NCBI RefSeq assembly: GCF_004959935.1
Contig: NZ_SMYN01000024.1
Coordinates: 1-32,582 of the forward strand
DNA: 32,582 bases
Direction: 5' to 3'
Origin: Falsirhodobacter xinxiangensis
Lineage (GTDB): Bacteria; Pseudomonadota; Alphaproteobacteria; Rhodobacterales; Rhodobacteraceae
Position numbers and translations under genes: made by a program. How positions within the stretch are numbered: the stretch's first letter is position 1; each line of letters starts with the position of its first letter. Under the pieces are notes generated by a model. The model had not been told where the DNA came from and did no database searches. It worked only from the letters and a program-made list of their open reading frames with translations. This document shows positions 7,680 through 15,452 of this stretch, piece after piece.

Positions 7680-7718
7680 ATAAGCCGCAAATAATGCTTC
7701 GCATCCCTTGCGGCTTAT
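7680..7718 (-). terminator. 11 bp perfect inverted repeat, minus-strand terminator-like
   Basis: ATAAGCCGCAA (7680-7690) and TTGCGGCTTAT (7708-7718) form a perfect stem with a 17-base loop. On the minus strand the stem is followed by GATTTTTTGTTTTG, a good T-run. No minus-strand gene lies just upstream, so the element seems out of context and may mark the edge of an inserted segment. Confidence 0.6.
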
Positions 7719-7743
7719 CTACCGAATGCTAGGCAAAGCATTT

Positions 7744-7761
7744 CCTTCAGTTGGTTGAAGG
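7744..7761. repeat. small perfect dyad upstream of sulfite dehydrogenase
   Basis: CCTTCA-GTTGGT-TGAAGG, 6 bp arms with a 6-base loop, in the 310-base gap between the Tat stump and the sulfite dehydrogenase gene. It could be an operator or a hairpin; nothing further can be read. Confidence 0.35.
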
Positions 7762-7969
7762 CTCTGCTTATGCCAGTTCACCAAAGCGGACGCTCACGGG
7801 GGCAGGATAGATCGACACAATGCGGGACGGTACGGAGCGGACGGTCAGTGATAGACACCCGTGAAACGGCTCTGATAACGCGGCGCACAAAAGGAGGCCG
7901 TGGACACGCCAACCTCTTTTCATGCTAGGCTCAAAAGTAAGATCAAAACCTTTGGGAGGAGGCTCAGTG

Positions 7970-9154
7970 ATGATGGGTGATTTCAAGATAGGCCGTCGAA
8001 GCCTGCTGGCCGGAAGTGGTGCCATCTTGTCCGTGATGGCCAGCGGTGTCCGTGTGCAAGCTCAGGAAAGTGTGACGGCCCTGCCTGACTATGTCAGTTG
8101 GAAAGACGCCGATGCACTGATCGTGCACTCCAACAGCACGATCGAGATGGAGCGGTCTGCGTTTGGAACCTCTGCGTTTACGCCTGAGGACAGGCTGTAT
8201 GTCCGCAACAATGTGGCACCGCCTCCTGCTTCCATTCTTGACGATCGCGATGCATGGGAAGTCAGCATCGACGGCGTGGCAGAGCCTCGGAGCCTGACGC
8301 TGGCCGAACTGAAGACAATGGGGATCACGACTGTTGCCATGGTCCTGCAATGCTCCGGGAACGGCCGTGCCTATTTTGAGCACGAGCCGTCCGGCACACC
8401 TTGGCAGGTTGGTGCTGCAGGCTGCGTCATGTGGACCGGTGTGCCCTTGAGAGTCGTGGTTGACGCTCTGGGGGGAGCTGCGGAGGGGATGGAATACGTG
8501 ACCGGCACGGGTGGAGAGACGCTTCCCGAAGGACTTGATCCGCTGACATTGCTCGTCGAGCGGTCGGTGCCCCTGGATGCGCTCGATGATATCTTGCTGG
8601 CGTGGGAGCTGAATGGGGAGCCGATTTCCCTGGCCCATGGCGGTCCGCTGCGCATGGTCGTCCCCGGGTTTACGGGCGTCAACAGCGTGAAATACGTCAC
8701 CAAGGTCGCCATGACCGCGGAGCAGTCGCCAGCGCTGATCCAGCAGACGCGCTATCGGTTGCAGCCTGTGGGTGAAGAAGGCGGCCCGGACCATCCGTCG
8801 GTCTGGCAGATGTCGGTCAAATCCTGGATCACCGGCCCGTTGGATGCGACCCAGGCTGGTCGCGTTCAGGTCACGGGTGTGGCGTTCGGCGGAACAACCA
8901 ACGTCGCATCAGTCGAAGTATCTGCGGATGATGGCCAGACGTGGAGCACAGCAGAGTTCATCGGACCTGATCTCGGGAAATTTGCGTGGCGTCCCTTTGT
9001 GGCACAGATGGATCTGCAGCCCGGCACGTATCGGCTGGTCAGCCGGGCCACGGATGCGGACGGAAACCAGCAGCCTGAGCAGACTGAGCCCAACGACCCC
9101 GGATACAATCATAATGGGTGGCGCGCGCCCGGCATCGAAATCGAAGTGGCATGA
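7970..9154 (+). CDS. sulfite dehydrogenase, molybdenum catalytic subunit (SorA-like)
   Basis: A 394-residue sulfite oxidase family protein, oxidising sulfite to sulfate in the periplasm. An N-terminal Tat signal is seen (GRRSLLAGSGAIL, then a VQAQ cleavage-like site near residue 31). The molybdopterin domain contains the Mo-ligating cysteine in MVLQCSGNGRAYFEHE (near residue 126) and LSLAHGGPLRMVVPGFTG-type residues near 222. The C-terminal Ig-like dimerisation domain follows (SVEVSADDGQTWSTAEF). The start at 7970 is chosen because GGGAGGAGG lies 7 bases upstream. It is followed by a cytochrome c gene 52 bases on, the arrangement of SorAB. SoxC is an alternative, but no other sox genes are present. 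Codon use is less GC-extreme than in the flanking genes. Confidence 0.9.
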   Translation: MMGDFKIGRRSLLAGSGAILSVMASGVRVQAQESVTALPDYVSWKDADALIVHSNSTIEMERSAFGTSAFTPEDRLYVRNNVAPPPASILDDRDAWEVSIDGVAEPRSLTLAELKTMGITTVAMVLQCSGNGRAYFEHEPSGTPWQVGAAGCVMWTGVPLRVVVDALGGAAEGMEYVTGTGGETLPEGLDPLTLLVERSVPLDALDDILLAWELNGEPISLAHGGPLRMVVPGFTGVNSVKYVTKVAMTAEQSPALIQQTRYRLQPVGEEGGPDHPSVWQMSVKSWITGPLDATQAGRVQVTGVAFGGTTNVASVEVSADDGQTWSTAEFIGPDLGKFAWRPFVAQMDLQPGTYRLVSRATDADGNQQPEQTEPNDPGYNHNGWRAPGIEIEVA

Positions 9155-9206
9155 CACACGCGGCTGGCGGTTCGTGCCGGACACCCCTCAGATCAACGGA
9201 AAACAC

Positions 9207-9545
9207 ATGAACAAGACACTGAGTGCCGCGGCCATTTTGCTTTCATCCTTGTCAGGTATGGCTGTAGCTGAAACAGACTCTGCCCGGATCGACATGGGCA
9301 AGGCACTTTTCACACAAGGGGCAGAGCCGTCCTGCTCGATCTGCCATACCCTGGCCGATGCCGAGACAATGGGAGAGATCGGGCCGAACCTCGACACCAT
9401 GCGTCCCGATTATGACCGCGTCATGCGGGCGTTGGTGAACGGCGTCGGACCGATGACGCCGTATGATAGCCTGACGGACGAGGAGTTGGACGCTCTGTCC
9501 CACTATGTCGCAAGCGCGACCAAGGCAGACAACGTCGAGCCCTGA
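9207..9545 (+). CDS. sulfite dehydrogenase cytochrome c subunit (SorB-like)
   Basis: A 112-residue mono-haem cytochrome c. A Sec signal peptide (residues 1-21, ending MAVAE) is followed by the haem site CSICH near residue 44 and a probable axial Met in GVGPMTPYDSLTDEE near residue 80. It probably takes electrons from the SorA-like protein upstream and passes them to the respiratory chain. An in-frame open stretch upstream of 9207 overlaps the SorA gene and is not coding; the ATG at 9207 gives the signal peptide. A terminator lies about 40 bases after the stop. Confidence 0.88.
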   Translation: MNKTLSAAAILLSSLSGMAVAETDSARIDMGKALFTQGAEPSCSICHTLADAETMGEIGPNLDTMRPDYDRVMRALVNGVGPMTPYDSLTDEELDALSHYVASATKADNVEP

Positions 9546-9585
9546 GATGATCGATGGCTCTTCTCCACGACGGAACTGAACGAAA

Positions 9586-9611
9586 AACCCCCCGCTTGCA
9601 GGCGGGGGGTT
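9586..9611. terminator. Rho-independent terminator after sorAB
   Basis: AACCCCCCGC, loop TTGCAG, GCGGGGGGTT: a perfect 10 bp stem. On the minus strand it is followed by TTTTTCG, and on the plus strand by ACGTTTGG. It can serve the convergent sorB and acfC-like genes. Confidence 0.8.
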
Positions 9612-9755
9612 ACGTTTGGCGTCTTGCTCATTCCATCGCCGTTCAAGCCGGGACTTCAGGCTGACGATGAGGGTTCGCATTCAATCGCATTGCGTTGGAC
9701 AGATCTCCGGTCAGGTCAAACCTCATGCTTTAGAGATGCTGGATCGTGGACCCCT

Positions 9756-10553
9756 TCAGCGGGTCCAGCCTTCGGTTTCCATCAGCGCCTGCGCCTCGTC
9801 CGTAACCAGAAAGTCCAGAAAGGCCTGCGCCTCCGGGTCAGCATCCGGCGCGATGGCGACGTTCAGGTCGCGCCAGATCGCGCGGTCCTCGGACAGCGAT
9901 ACGGCCTCGATAACGTCGGGATTGCGCGCGGTCCAGTCCGGCCAGGTGATCCAGGCATCCGCGTCCATATCGGTGAACGCCTTGAAGCTGGCGCCCGACC
10001 CGTGCTCGAACGCCACAATGTTGCGGCGCATGCCCACAACATCGTCCAGGTTGCCCGTTCGCCCTGCGATATCCTCCCAAACTCCGGTGCCCGATGTGTT
10101 GCCGACGCCGGCGCCCTCGGTCACGACGATCTTGACGCCGTCGGCCAGAAGATCGTCGAAGCCGGTGATGCCCTTGGGGTTGCCGGCCTTCACCGCGATG
10201 ATGGCGGGACGCAGGTAGATCGGCTGAACCTGATCGGACGAGAACGAGGTGTAGGTTTCCAGAAACGCCGTCATCGACTGCTCGGACGTCCCCCAGATGA
10301 TGTCGGCATCGGCCTGCGCCTGATCGGACCATGTGGGTTCCGGTCCGAAGGTGATTGCAACCTCGGTGCCCGTTTCGGCCTGCCAGACATCGGCGACCTT
10401 CTGCAGCGCGCTATGCGGCCCGCCCGCACCATAAAGACGCACAACGCCGTCGCCAGCTTCACGCGCGATCGCGGGCGCATCCGTGGCTGCGTCCTGGGCA
10501 AGGGCGGGGGTGGTCAGGGACAGGCTCATGGCCAGAAGGGATATCATTTTCAT
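9756..10553 (-). CDS. AcfC-family periplasmic binding protein
   Basis: A 265-residue secreted solute-binding protein. A Sec signal peptide (ending TPALAQ, about residue 20) precedes a type II binding fold: LYGAGGPHSALQKVADVW, then WGTSEQSMTAFLETY, IYLRPAIIAVKAGNPKGI, TEGAGVGNTSGTGVWED, FEHGSGASFKAF and DAWITWPDW. These blocks correspond to AcfC, the accessory colonisation factor C family of ABC-type binding proteins first named in Vibrio. Family members are suggested to bind sulfate or other oxyanions, which would suit the neighbouring sulfite genes, but this is inference. No ABC permease or ATPase is adjacent. A GGAG sits 8 bases before ATG 10553. Confidence 0.85.
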   Translation of the reverse strand: MKMISLLAMSLSLTTPALAQDAATDAPAIAREAGDGVVRLYGAGGPHSALQKVADVWQAETGTEVAITFGPEPTWSDQAQADADIIWGTSEQSMTAFLETYTSFSSDQVQPIYLRPAIIAVKAGNPKGITGFDDLLADGVKIVVTEGAGVGNTSGTGVWEDIAGRTGNLDDVVGMRRNIVAFEHGSGASFKAFTDMDADAWITWPDWTARNPDVIEAVSLSEDRAIWRDLNVAIAPDADPEAQAFLDFLVTDEAQALMETEGWTR

Positions 10554-10556
10554 CAA

Positions 10557-11601
10557 GGCACTCCGGTCGAACAGGATCGCGTCGGCCTGATGCCGACGCC
10601 ATGTGACGTCTAGAACGCTGCAGCTGGCGTAAACGCCCGAACGGCTTCGCCGTTTTCTGCCATTTCTACATCACTCTTGCGTGTGGGGCACGGCTGACGC
10701 GTGATAAATGCTGACTAGTCAATTCGATCAAAAGGTCAGCGCTGACGCTGGCGCGCAGGAACGCATCCGCTGCGCAGCTGACATCGCCCTGTGTCGACGT
10801 AACGCCTGAGAGCCGGCGTGCCAGCAGCGCGAAAAGGCCATCGTCGCCGAATTCGTAGCGGCGTTCGAGTAGGTGTGTGTGAGTGGCCGCGCTTTGATAA
10901 GAATATGGGATGACGAGCGGCTGCTTCCGGACTCTAGACCTGTAAATATCAGGAATCTTTAGCGGCGGCTTTCCGCCCAGCACGTCGCTGATGCTGCAAT
11001 TGCGAACGGTCTTAGCGTAGGCGCACTCAATGGCCGAAAGGTCCCATCATCAGACCATAGCACAGATCGCGCCGCAGGTTGGGCTGGGTCGGAAATGGTT
11101 GGCAGTTGGGTCAGGATTGCTTGGCGTGGCCTCCTGATAGGATTCAAAAATTCTAAGGTTCGAGTCGCTTTTGCGCGGCATTCGACACGCGCCAGCGGGT
11201 ATCACCCTCGATCTGCAAAACGGTGGAGCTGGTGCCGCGCGGGGAAGGTAGATCCCGCCCGCCGCGCAAGCGATCGTCACCCGAAGGGCCGAAACGGGCC
11301 GCGCCCTCGACCATTTGCGCGGCGCTGGCGCTGGCTCGGAGAGACAGGGCCGGGGCCAATCAGCGCGAAGGGAGAGGGGGCGAGTCCGGTTCGAGGCGGA
11401 GGCCGGTCTTGCCGGCCAGAGCCTAGAGCGCGGTCACTCGGGCAGGCAGGTCTAGGGCGACAGCCCTAGACCGGACGGCGCGAGGGATGCGCCATAGATA
11501 AAGAGCATTGCCCCCGCCTACATTGAAACATTGGATTTGCCCACCCGTCCTGACGGGAGTTAGATTCCGGTCATTGATCTGATTTCCAATGAGAAGCCTT
11601 C
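10557..11601. other. 1 kb without a convincing gene
   Basis: No frame here has a recognisable product and a ribosome binding site. A minus-strand frame at 10666-10983 (105 codons) and several Arg-rich GC-rich frames at 11050-11470 look spurious. The right part is extremely GC-rich and holds two strong hairpins. A small stem AACGGC-TTC-GCCGTT with a T-run (10640-10656) points in the plus direction although no plus-strand gene ends there. The region could hold a remnant or a non-coding functional site. Confidence 0.5.
11401..11472. repeat. pair of strong GC-rich hairpins
   Basis: GGCCGG-TCTTG-CCGGCC (11401-11417) and GGTCTAGGGC-GACA-GCCCTAGACC (11449-11472), the latter a perfect 10 bp stem with a tetraloop. 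Neither has a T-run. They sit at the end of a gene-free, GC-rich block and may be structural sites for a DNA-binding protein, or an RNA. Confidence 0.5.
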
Positions 11602-11790
11602 ATGTCAGACCTTGCTGCCGAAGCCACGTCCCTTAAGCAAATGATTTGGGGGATAGAGGCCGAACTTGCCTATCAGTCATCTTTCGGTGGATCGCAGGAA
11701 GCTGACGCCAAAATCCACGCGTTGACTGATCGGCTTCGTCAGGCTCATGCCGATCTGGTGAAGATCGAGCGTAAAATGCCAAAGCCCTAG
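11602..11790 (+). CDS. small hypothetical protein
   Basis: A 62-residue, Ala/Leu/Lys-rich, predicted all-helical protein (MSDLAAEATSLKQMIWGIEAE, then DRLRQAHADLVKIERKMPK), possibly a short coiled coil. ATG 11602 follows AGAAG 5 to 6 bases upstream. It converges on the DUF982 gene with a 16-base gap. No family recognised. Confidence 0.55.
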   Translation: MSDLAAEATSLKQMIWGIEAELAYQSSFGGSQEADAKIHALTDRLRQAHADLVKIERKMPKP

Positions 11791-11806
11791 GATGGGTGAA
11801 GTCGCA

Positions 11807-12058
11807 TCATTCATCGCGAATGAACACTCCGGCGGTTGTCATCGCCCTGACAAAATCGGCACGGACCAGCTCTGCATTGCCCTGCCCTTCTGCAAAGGCG
11901 ATGCACGATTTTGCTGCTGCCAAATAGTCAGAGTCGGTTTGATCGCAATGCTCGATCAGGGCTTTGCCCATGCCATTCGCATCGGTCACGGTTCGATACT
12001 GGCTAACTGTTTCTTGGAACGTAACAGGCCGGATCGTTGCGCGTGAAAGGCCCGTCAT
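11807..12058 (-). CDS. DUF982 family protein behind umuC
   Basis: An 83-residue protein. The pattern RPVTFQ near residue 8, a central helix, SDYLAAAKSCIAFAEGQG and a C-terminal RADFVRAMTTAGVFI matches DUF982, a small alphaproteobacterial family of unknown function. The start at 12058 is chosen because AGGAGCGAGG lies 8 to 17 bases before it; an upstream ATG at 12085 overlaps umuC and has no such site. It starts 23 bases after umuC stops on the same strand and may be the third gene of the SOS unit. Confidence 0.72.
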   Translation of the reverse strand: MTGLSRATIRPVTFQETVSQYRTVTDANGMGKALIEHCDQTDSDYLAAAKSCIAFAEGQGNAELVRADFVRAMTTAGVFIRDE

Positions 12059-12081
12059 CGTCCAATCCTCGCTCCTTTGTG

Positions 12082-13377
12082 TCATATGCGAATGACAGGT
12101 AGCTCCGTGATCCGCGTCGTGTAGCGCGGCGAACGCATGTCGGCCTTGGTCGTCCATGCCTTCTTGTCAAAGCCCTCGCGGGCCGTGACCATCTTCTTCT
12201 TTCCGAAACGGTCATTGATCGCGTCCAGCGCGTCCATGACCTTTGCATTGCGGGGCCGTTCAGGCGGAAACAACATCGCAGGCACGTCTTCCTGCGGGAT
12301 CAGGTCGTCCAGCACAACGCCAGCCTTAGTATACCCGCATCCATTGCCGGAAGGATCTCCCTTCCAACCGCGCCGCGCGGCAGCAATGGCAGCCTCCACC
12401 AGCTCGAACGTGTTGTTCGACATAGGAGACAGGCGAACGCTGCGGGACGCCGAATGCTGGGGCCGTTCCGGCTTGTGCTTATTGGTATGGAAAAAGACAG
12501 TAATCGTTCCCGCGACCAAACCATGCTGGCGCAATTTCTCGGCCGCGCGGGTGGCGTGAGCCGATAGGGCCTGCGCCAGCACGTCAAAGGTCATCATGGG
12601 TGTGCCCGCAGAGCGGGTCACGGCCATGCCTTTGCGTTGCGGCGGCACGTCTTCAAAATCAATGCAGGCCACGCCGCGCAACTCGGCCACCAGCCGTTCA
12701 AGAACAACCGTGCCCACCTTGCGACCCAAGGCGAGGGGCATGTCCCGAAGCTGCGCCGCTGTGGTGATGCCTTGTGCGATCAGCTTGGCCTCGGTGGCTC
12801 TGCCCACGCCCCAGATCTCGCCCACGGGGATGCGCTGCATGACGTAATCGCGCACGTCATCCCGCATCAGGTTGCAGACACCGCCAAAGATCGGGTTCTT
12901 CTTGGCGGCGTAGTTCGCGAGCTTGGACAGCGTTTTGGTCGGCGCGATGCCTACGCAGGTCGGGATGCCGGTGGCACGGCGCACGGCGGCGCGCATGGCC
13001 GTGGCATGAGCTTCCATCCGCGAACCGAAGCCAGATAAGTCCACGAAAGTTTCGTCTATGCTGTAGACCTCGAAGCGCGGGGAGAAATCATGCAGCGTGT
13101 CCACGACGCGGCGACTCATGTCACCGTAAAGCGTGTAATTACTTGATAATGCTACAACTCCGTGTCGCTTCATCAAGTCGCGGATTTTGAAAACAGGGTC
13201 CCCCATGCGTATCCCGATGGCCTTAGACTCGTCCGAACGGGCGACTGCACACCCGTCGTTGTTGGATAGGACGATGACCGGAATACCATGCAATCTGGGG
13301 TCAAAAACCCGTTCGCACGACACATAGAAGTTGTTGCAGTCGATGAGCGCAATCGGCTTGTCGGACGGGACGATCAT
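12082..13377 (-). CDS. umuC: UmuC, Y-family DNA polymerase V catalytic subunit
   Basis: A 431-residue translesion polymerase. N-terminal catalytic block [15 protein letters not shown] (first metal-binding Asp), [11 protein letters not shown], then [12 protein letters not shown] with the Asp-Glu pair of the palm. [19 protein letters not shown] is the next conserved block, and [14 protein letters not shown] is the helix-hairpin-helix. The C-terminal little-finger and UmuC-specific region reads [13 protein letters not shown] onward. Full length for the family. The start at 13377, 8 bases after the umuD stop, begins [14 protein letters not shown]; a longer frame lacks similarity and overlaps umuD. 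Error-prone replication past lesions under SOS control, with UmuD'. Confidence 0.95.
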   Translation of the reverse strand: MIVPSDKPIALIDCNNFYVSCERVFDPRLHGIPVIVLSNNDGCAVARSDESKAIGIRMGDPVFKIRDLMKRHGVVALSSNYTLYGDMSRRVVDTLHDFSPRFEVYSIDETFVDLSGFGSRMEAHATAMRAAVRRATGIPTCVGIAPTKTLSKLANYAAKKNPIFGGVCNLMRDDVRDYVMQRIPVGEIWGVGRATEAKLIAQGITTAAQLRDMPLALGRKVGTVVLERLVAELRGVACIDFEDVPPQRKGMAVTRSAGTPMMTFDVLAQALSAHATRAAEKLRQHGLVAGTITVFFHTNKHKPERPQHSASRSVRLSPMSNNTFELVEAAIAAARRGWKGDPSGNGCGYTKAGVVLDDLIPQEDVPAMLFPPERPRNAKVMDALDAINDRFGKKKMVTAREGFDKKAWTTKADMRSPRYTTRITELPVIRI

Positions 13378-13384
13378 CGCCCTG

Positions 13385-13819
13385 TCATTCGATCGGCAGG
13401 CGGCGGAAAATCCCGGCCGCCACGCCCCAGATCTCTGTCGACTCGGTGCAGCGGATCGGCTTGTGCTGATCGTTGCGCGAGTGAGGATCAAGAAACCACT
13501 CGTCGCCTTGCTTGCGCAGCTTCTTCAGCGTGATCCCACCATCGACCAGGGCCAGCACAACGCGACCATTGCGTTTGCGCCCCGCACGGTCGATGGCGAT
13601 TATGTCACCATCAAAGATGCCCTCGACCTCTAGGCTATCGCCGGAAATCCGCCAGAAAAACGTCGATGACTCGTGGCGGATGATCCACGCCATCGGGTCC
13701 ACCAAATCCTCAAGATCGTCGGCAGCGGGGGACGGGAAACCGGCAGGCACCCGCGACAAGGCCAGCGGCACAAGGCGCTGGACGATTTCGATGCTGACGG
13801 GTTCAAGGGTAAGGGACAT
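13385..13819 (-). CDS. umuD: UmuD, S24 peptidase subunit of DNA polymerase V
   Basis: A 144-residue LexA/UmuD-type autoprotease. The cleavage region [10 protein letters not shown] (near residue 26, A-G bond) is followed by [19 protein letters not shown] with the catalytic Ser in GDS and by [10 protein letters not shown] with the catalytic Lys. GDSL replaces the more usual GDSM, which should not affect the nucleophile. First gene of the umuDC unit, preceded immediately by an SOS box. RecA-stimulated self-cleavage would yield UmuD', which partners UmuC. Confidence 0.93.
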   Translation of the reverse strand: MSLTLEPVSIEIVQRLVPLALSRVPAGFPSPAADDLEDLVDPMAWIIRHESSTFFWRISGDSLEVEGIFDGDIIAIDRAGRKRNGRVVLALVDGGITLKKLRKQGDEWFLDPHSRNDQHKPIRCTESTEIWGVAAGIFRRLPIE

Positions 13820-13827
13820 GACAGCCA

Positions 13828-13842
13828 GAACAATACAGGAAC
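13828..13842 (-). promoter_or_regulatory. SOS box (LexA site) before umuD
   Basis: GAAC-AATACAG-GAAC on the plus strand, i.e. GTTC-N7-GTTC read toward umuD. This is the direct-repeat LexA site of alphaproteobacteria. It ends 8 bases before the umuD start codon, so LexA would block transcription start or early elongation. Confidence 0.85.
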
Positions 13843-13924
13843 ACCACCCATAGCGCAGCGCCCCCCTAGGCCGTCAACCTGCAAATCTAGGAACGGTTAA
13901 ATCGTGATGGGGATAAGTAAAAAT

Positions 13925-13977
13925 GGCGGCCAATGATCTGCATTGGCGGTCGGCTCTATCACTCTGAGCTATAGCGT
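13925..13977 (-). other. tRNA-like fragment
   Basis: Read on the minus strand, TATAGCTCAGAGTGATAGAGC is close to a tRNA position 8-25 region (TA, D-stem GCTC, AG..GATA loop, GAGC). It is followed by a hairpin CCAATG-CAGAT-CATTGG. A proper anticodon stem, T-arm and acceptor pairing are not found, so it is not a functional tRNA. It overlaps the last codons of the secreted-protein gene. A tRNA 5' half left by an integration event, or coincidence. Confidence 0.3.
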
Positions 13978-14246
13978 ATTTTCGCGTCTGCTCCGAAGTA
14001 TTGGACCCAGCGGTTCAACACGTCCCGTGTTTCAGCTTGTGCGCGGCCAATCTCGGACTGAAGGCAATTCAGATAGCCTTCCGAGTCCTCGATGTAGGTC
14101 TGATACTGGTCGCGCACGATCTCGCGCAACTCTGGATCATCGGTTGGCGGTGCATAGGCGTAGGGAGGTTCGGGAGGAAGGCACCCTTGCGCGACCGCGC
14201 AGGGTGCCGACAAGGCAAGTGCCACAATGGCGAGGCGGATGATCAC
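13959..14246 (-). CDS. small secreted hypothetical protein
   Basis: A 95-residue protein with a Sec signal peptide (LAIVALALSAPCAVAQ, cleavage near residue 20). The mature part has a Pro-rich start and two cysteines (CLPPEPPYAYAPP, later YLNCLQSEIG), then a helical part. Its start overlaps the stop of the TrbM-like gene (ATGA), so the two are coupled. Not recognised as a named family; the pairing suggests a periplasmic partner of the TrbM-like protein. Confidence 0.75.
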   Translation of the reverse strand: MIIRLAIVALALSAPCAVAQGCLPPEPPYAYAPPTDDPELREIVRDQYQTYIEDSEGYLNCLQSEIGRAQAETRDVLNRWVQYFGADAKIRYSSE

Positions 14247-14818
14247 GGGCGGAAGGACACGCGGGTGCTGCCAAAGCCGTAGCCATGATCCGTTCGATAC
14301 CGCTGGACGCCGTTGGTGTATTCCGCCTCGGTGCCGGGTTCGACCGTGATCTGAACACGAAAGTTCTTATACTCGGGGGTAGATACGCCCGTGTAGTAGT
14401 AGCTGGAGTCGCTGTTGAAGCCACCGCCGTAACCGATGCGGCGGCGTTCGTCATAACAGAAAACCTTGACCTCAGTGCGGTTGTCGCCGTCTACGTTGCG
14501 GCTGAAATGCTTGTTCTTGCCCTCGGGGCAGATCCAAGCATCGGAGCTGGTGCGGTTCGCAAAGCTGTAGTCGATGTTGTAGTTGGAGTATTCCTCCCCA
14601 TCAGACATGGTGCAGGTGCCCACGGGCGATTTACCATCGCGCAGTCGGTCAATCATGTGGTCGTAGGCATCGCCACAGGTCGCCGGAAAGCCGCCTGCCA
14701 TACACAGGATCAGCTTGCAGTCGATGTCATAAGCTTTGGCCTCGGTCGGTGCGGTGAAAGCTGCAAATGCTGCGACGACCGGAAAGAGGGCGGCGCTGAT
14801 GCTACGGGTAATGCGCAT
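14243..14818 (-). CDS. TrbM-like exported protein
   Basis: A 191-residue exported protein. A signal peptide (to about residue 29, EAKA) is followed by DIDCKLILCMAGGFPATCGDA and RLRDGKSPVGTC, a cysteine pattern like the TrbM family (conjugal transfer). The C-terminal 110 residues are Tyr/Gly-rich and read VSTPEYKNFRVQITVEPGTE, possibly a beta domain not present in the classic TrbM. GAGGA lies 8 bases before the start. No other conjugation genes are in the window. TrbM assignment is by motif only. Confidence 0.6.
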   Translation of the reverse strand: MRITRSISAALFPVVAAFAAFTAPTEAKAYDIDCKLILCMAGGFPATCGDAYDHMIDRLRDGKSPVGTCTMSDGEEYSNYNIDYSFANRTSSDAWICPEGKNKHFSRNVDGDNRTEVKVFCYDERRRIGYGGGFNSDSSYYYTGVSTPEYKNFRVQITVEPGTEAEYTNGVQRYRTDHGYGFGSTRVSFRP

Positions 14819-14825
14819 GTCGTTT

Positions 14826-14843
14826 CCTCATAATTCAATGAGG
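14826..14843. promoter_or_regulatory. dyad before the trbM-like gene
   Basis: CCTCAT-AATTCA-ATGAGG, perfect 6 bp arms, overlapping the ribosome binding region of the TrbM-like gene. Possible operator or hairpin affecting translation. Confidence 0.35.
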
Positions 14844-15012
14844 GGAGAATAGCAGATAAATCCAGCAATGCCAAAGCATTAGGGTTTATGGGTCAGAACA
14901 TAGGTCCCGACTTCAAGAACCACTTTCTGATGTATAGCGGTGAGTTCAGCCACCCATTCTAGGCCCAACTCACCAATGTTTTTGTGCTTCCCTACTAAAC
15001 GAGCGTCTTAGC

Positions 15013-15372
15013 TCAATCGTAGTGGGGGCCGTCCACGGTAATGCTGGACAGATCAAGCCCATCTTGCATCAGGACGACAGAGAACCGTTTGAAAAACGAA
15101 TAGAACTTCTGCGGTGCCATATTAATGTCAACAGCACGGACCACTTTGGCTGGATCGTCAAAGCTGCCTTTTTGCAGGTATACCAAAACGCCGGGTTCGC
15201 ACTCTTTCCCGTGGTTCCCCCCAACTGTCAAACGATAGCCGATCACCCTCTCATCGCTTGTGGCGAGTCCCTCGCCCACGAGATACTGACCCATTTCTTC
15301 GGTGTCTGACCTGTCTGCGGCGACAGTTCCTTTATAATCGTTATACTGAACAGAAGCTGTAAAATCGGACAT
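15013..15372 (-). CDS. hypothetical protein
   Basis: A 119-residue soluble protein (starting MSDFTASVQYNDYKGTVAADR) with a central GYRLTVGGNHG stretch and a C-terminus ending DGPHYD. GGGAG lies 7 bases before the start and composition is normal, so the gene is likely real. No signal peptide and no membrane segment. It lies 80 bases downstream of the resolvase gene on the same strand. No family recognised. Confidence 0.65.
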   Translation of the reverse strand: MSDFTASVQYNDYKGTVAADRSDTEEMGQYLVGEGLATSDERVIGYRLTVGGNHGKECEPGVLVYLQKGSFDDPAKVVRAVDINMAPQKFYSFFKRFSVVLMQDGLDLSSITVDGPHYD

Positions 15373-15452
15373 ATTTCACTCCCGGCTCTCTTTGATAGAT
15401 CTAGCTGACCAAGCTATCGCACAGGCCGCGAGTATGACAGGCAGTTTCGGTT

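Noticed and set aside
9624-10613. 329-codon plus-strand frame opposite the AcfC-like gene
   Set aside because: Shadow frame; the minus strand has a signal peptide and all family motifs.
10640-10656. AACGGC-TTC-GCCGTT hairpin with T-run as a terminator
   Set aside because: No plus-strand gene ends upstream; left as a remark rather than a terminator call.
10666-10983. 105-codon minus-strand frame in the gene-free kilobase
   Set aside because: No ribosome binding site and no recognisable motif.
13925-13990. complete tRNA gene
   Set aside because: D-arm is convincing but anticodon, T-arm and acceptor stems do not form.
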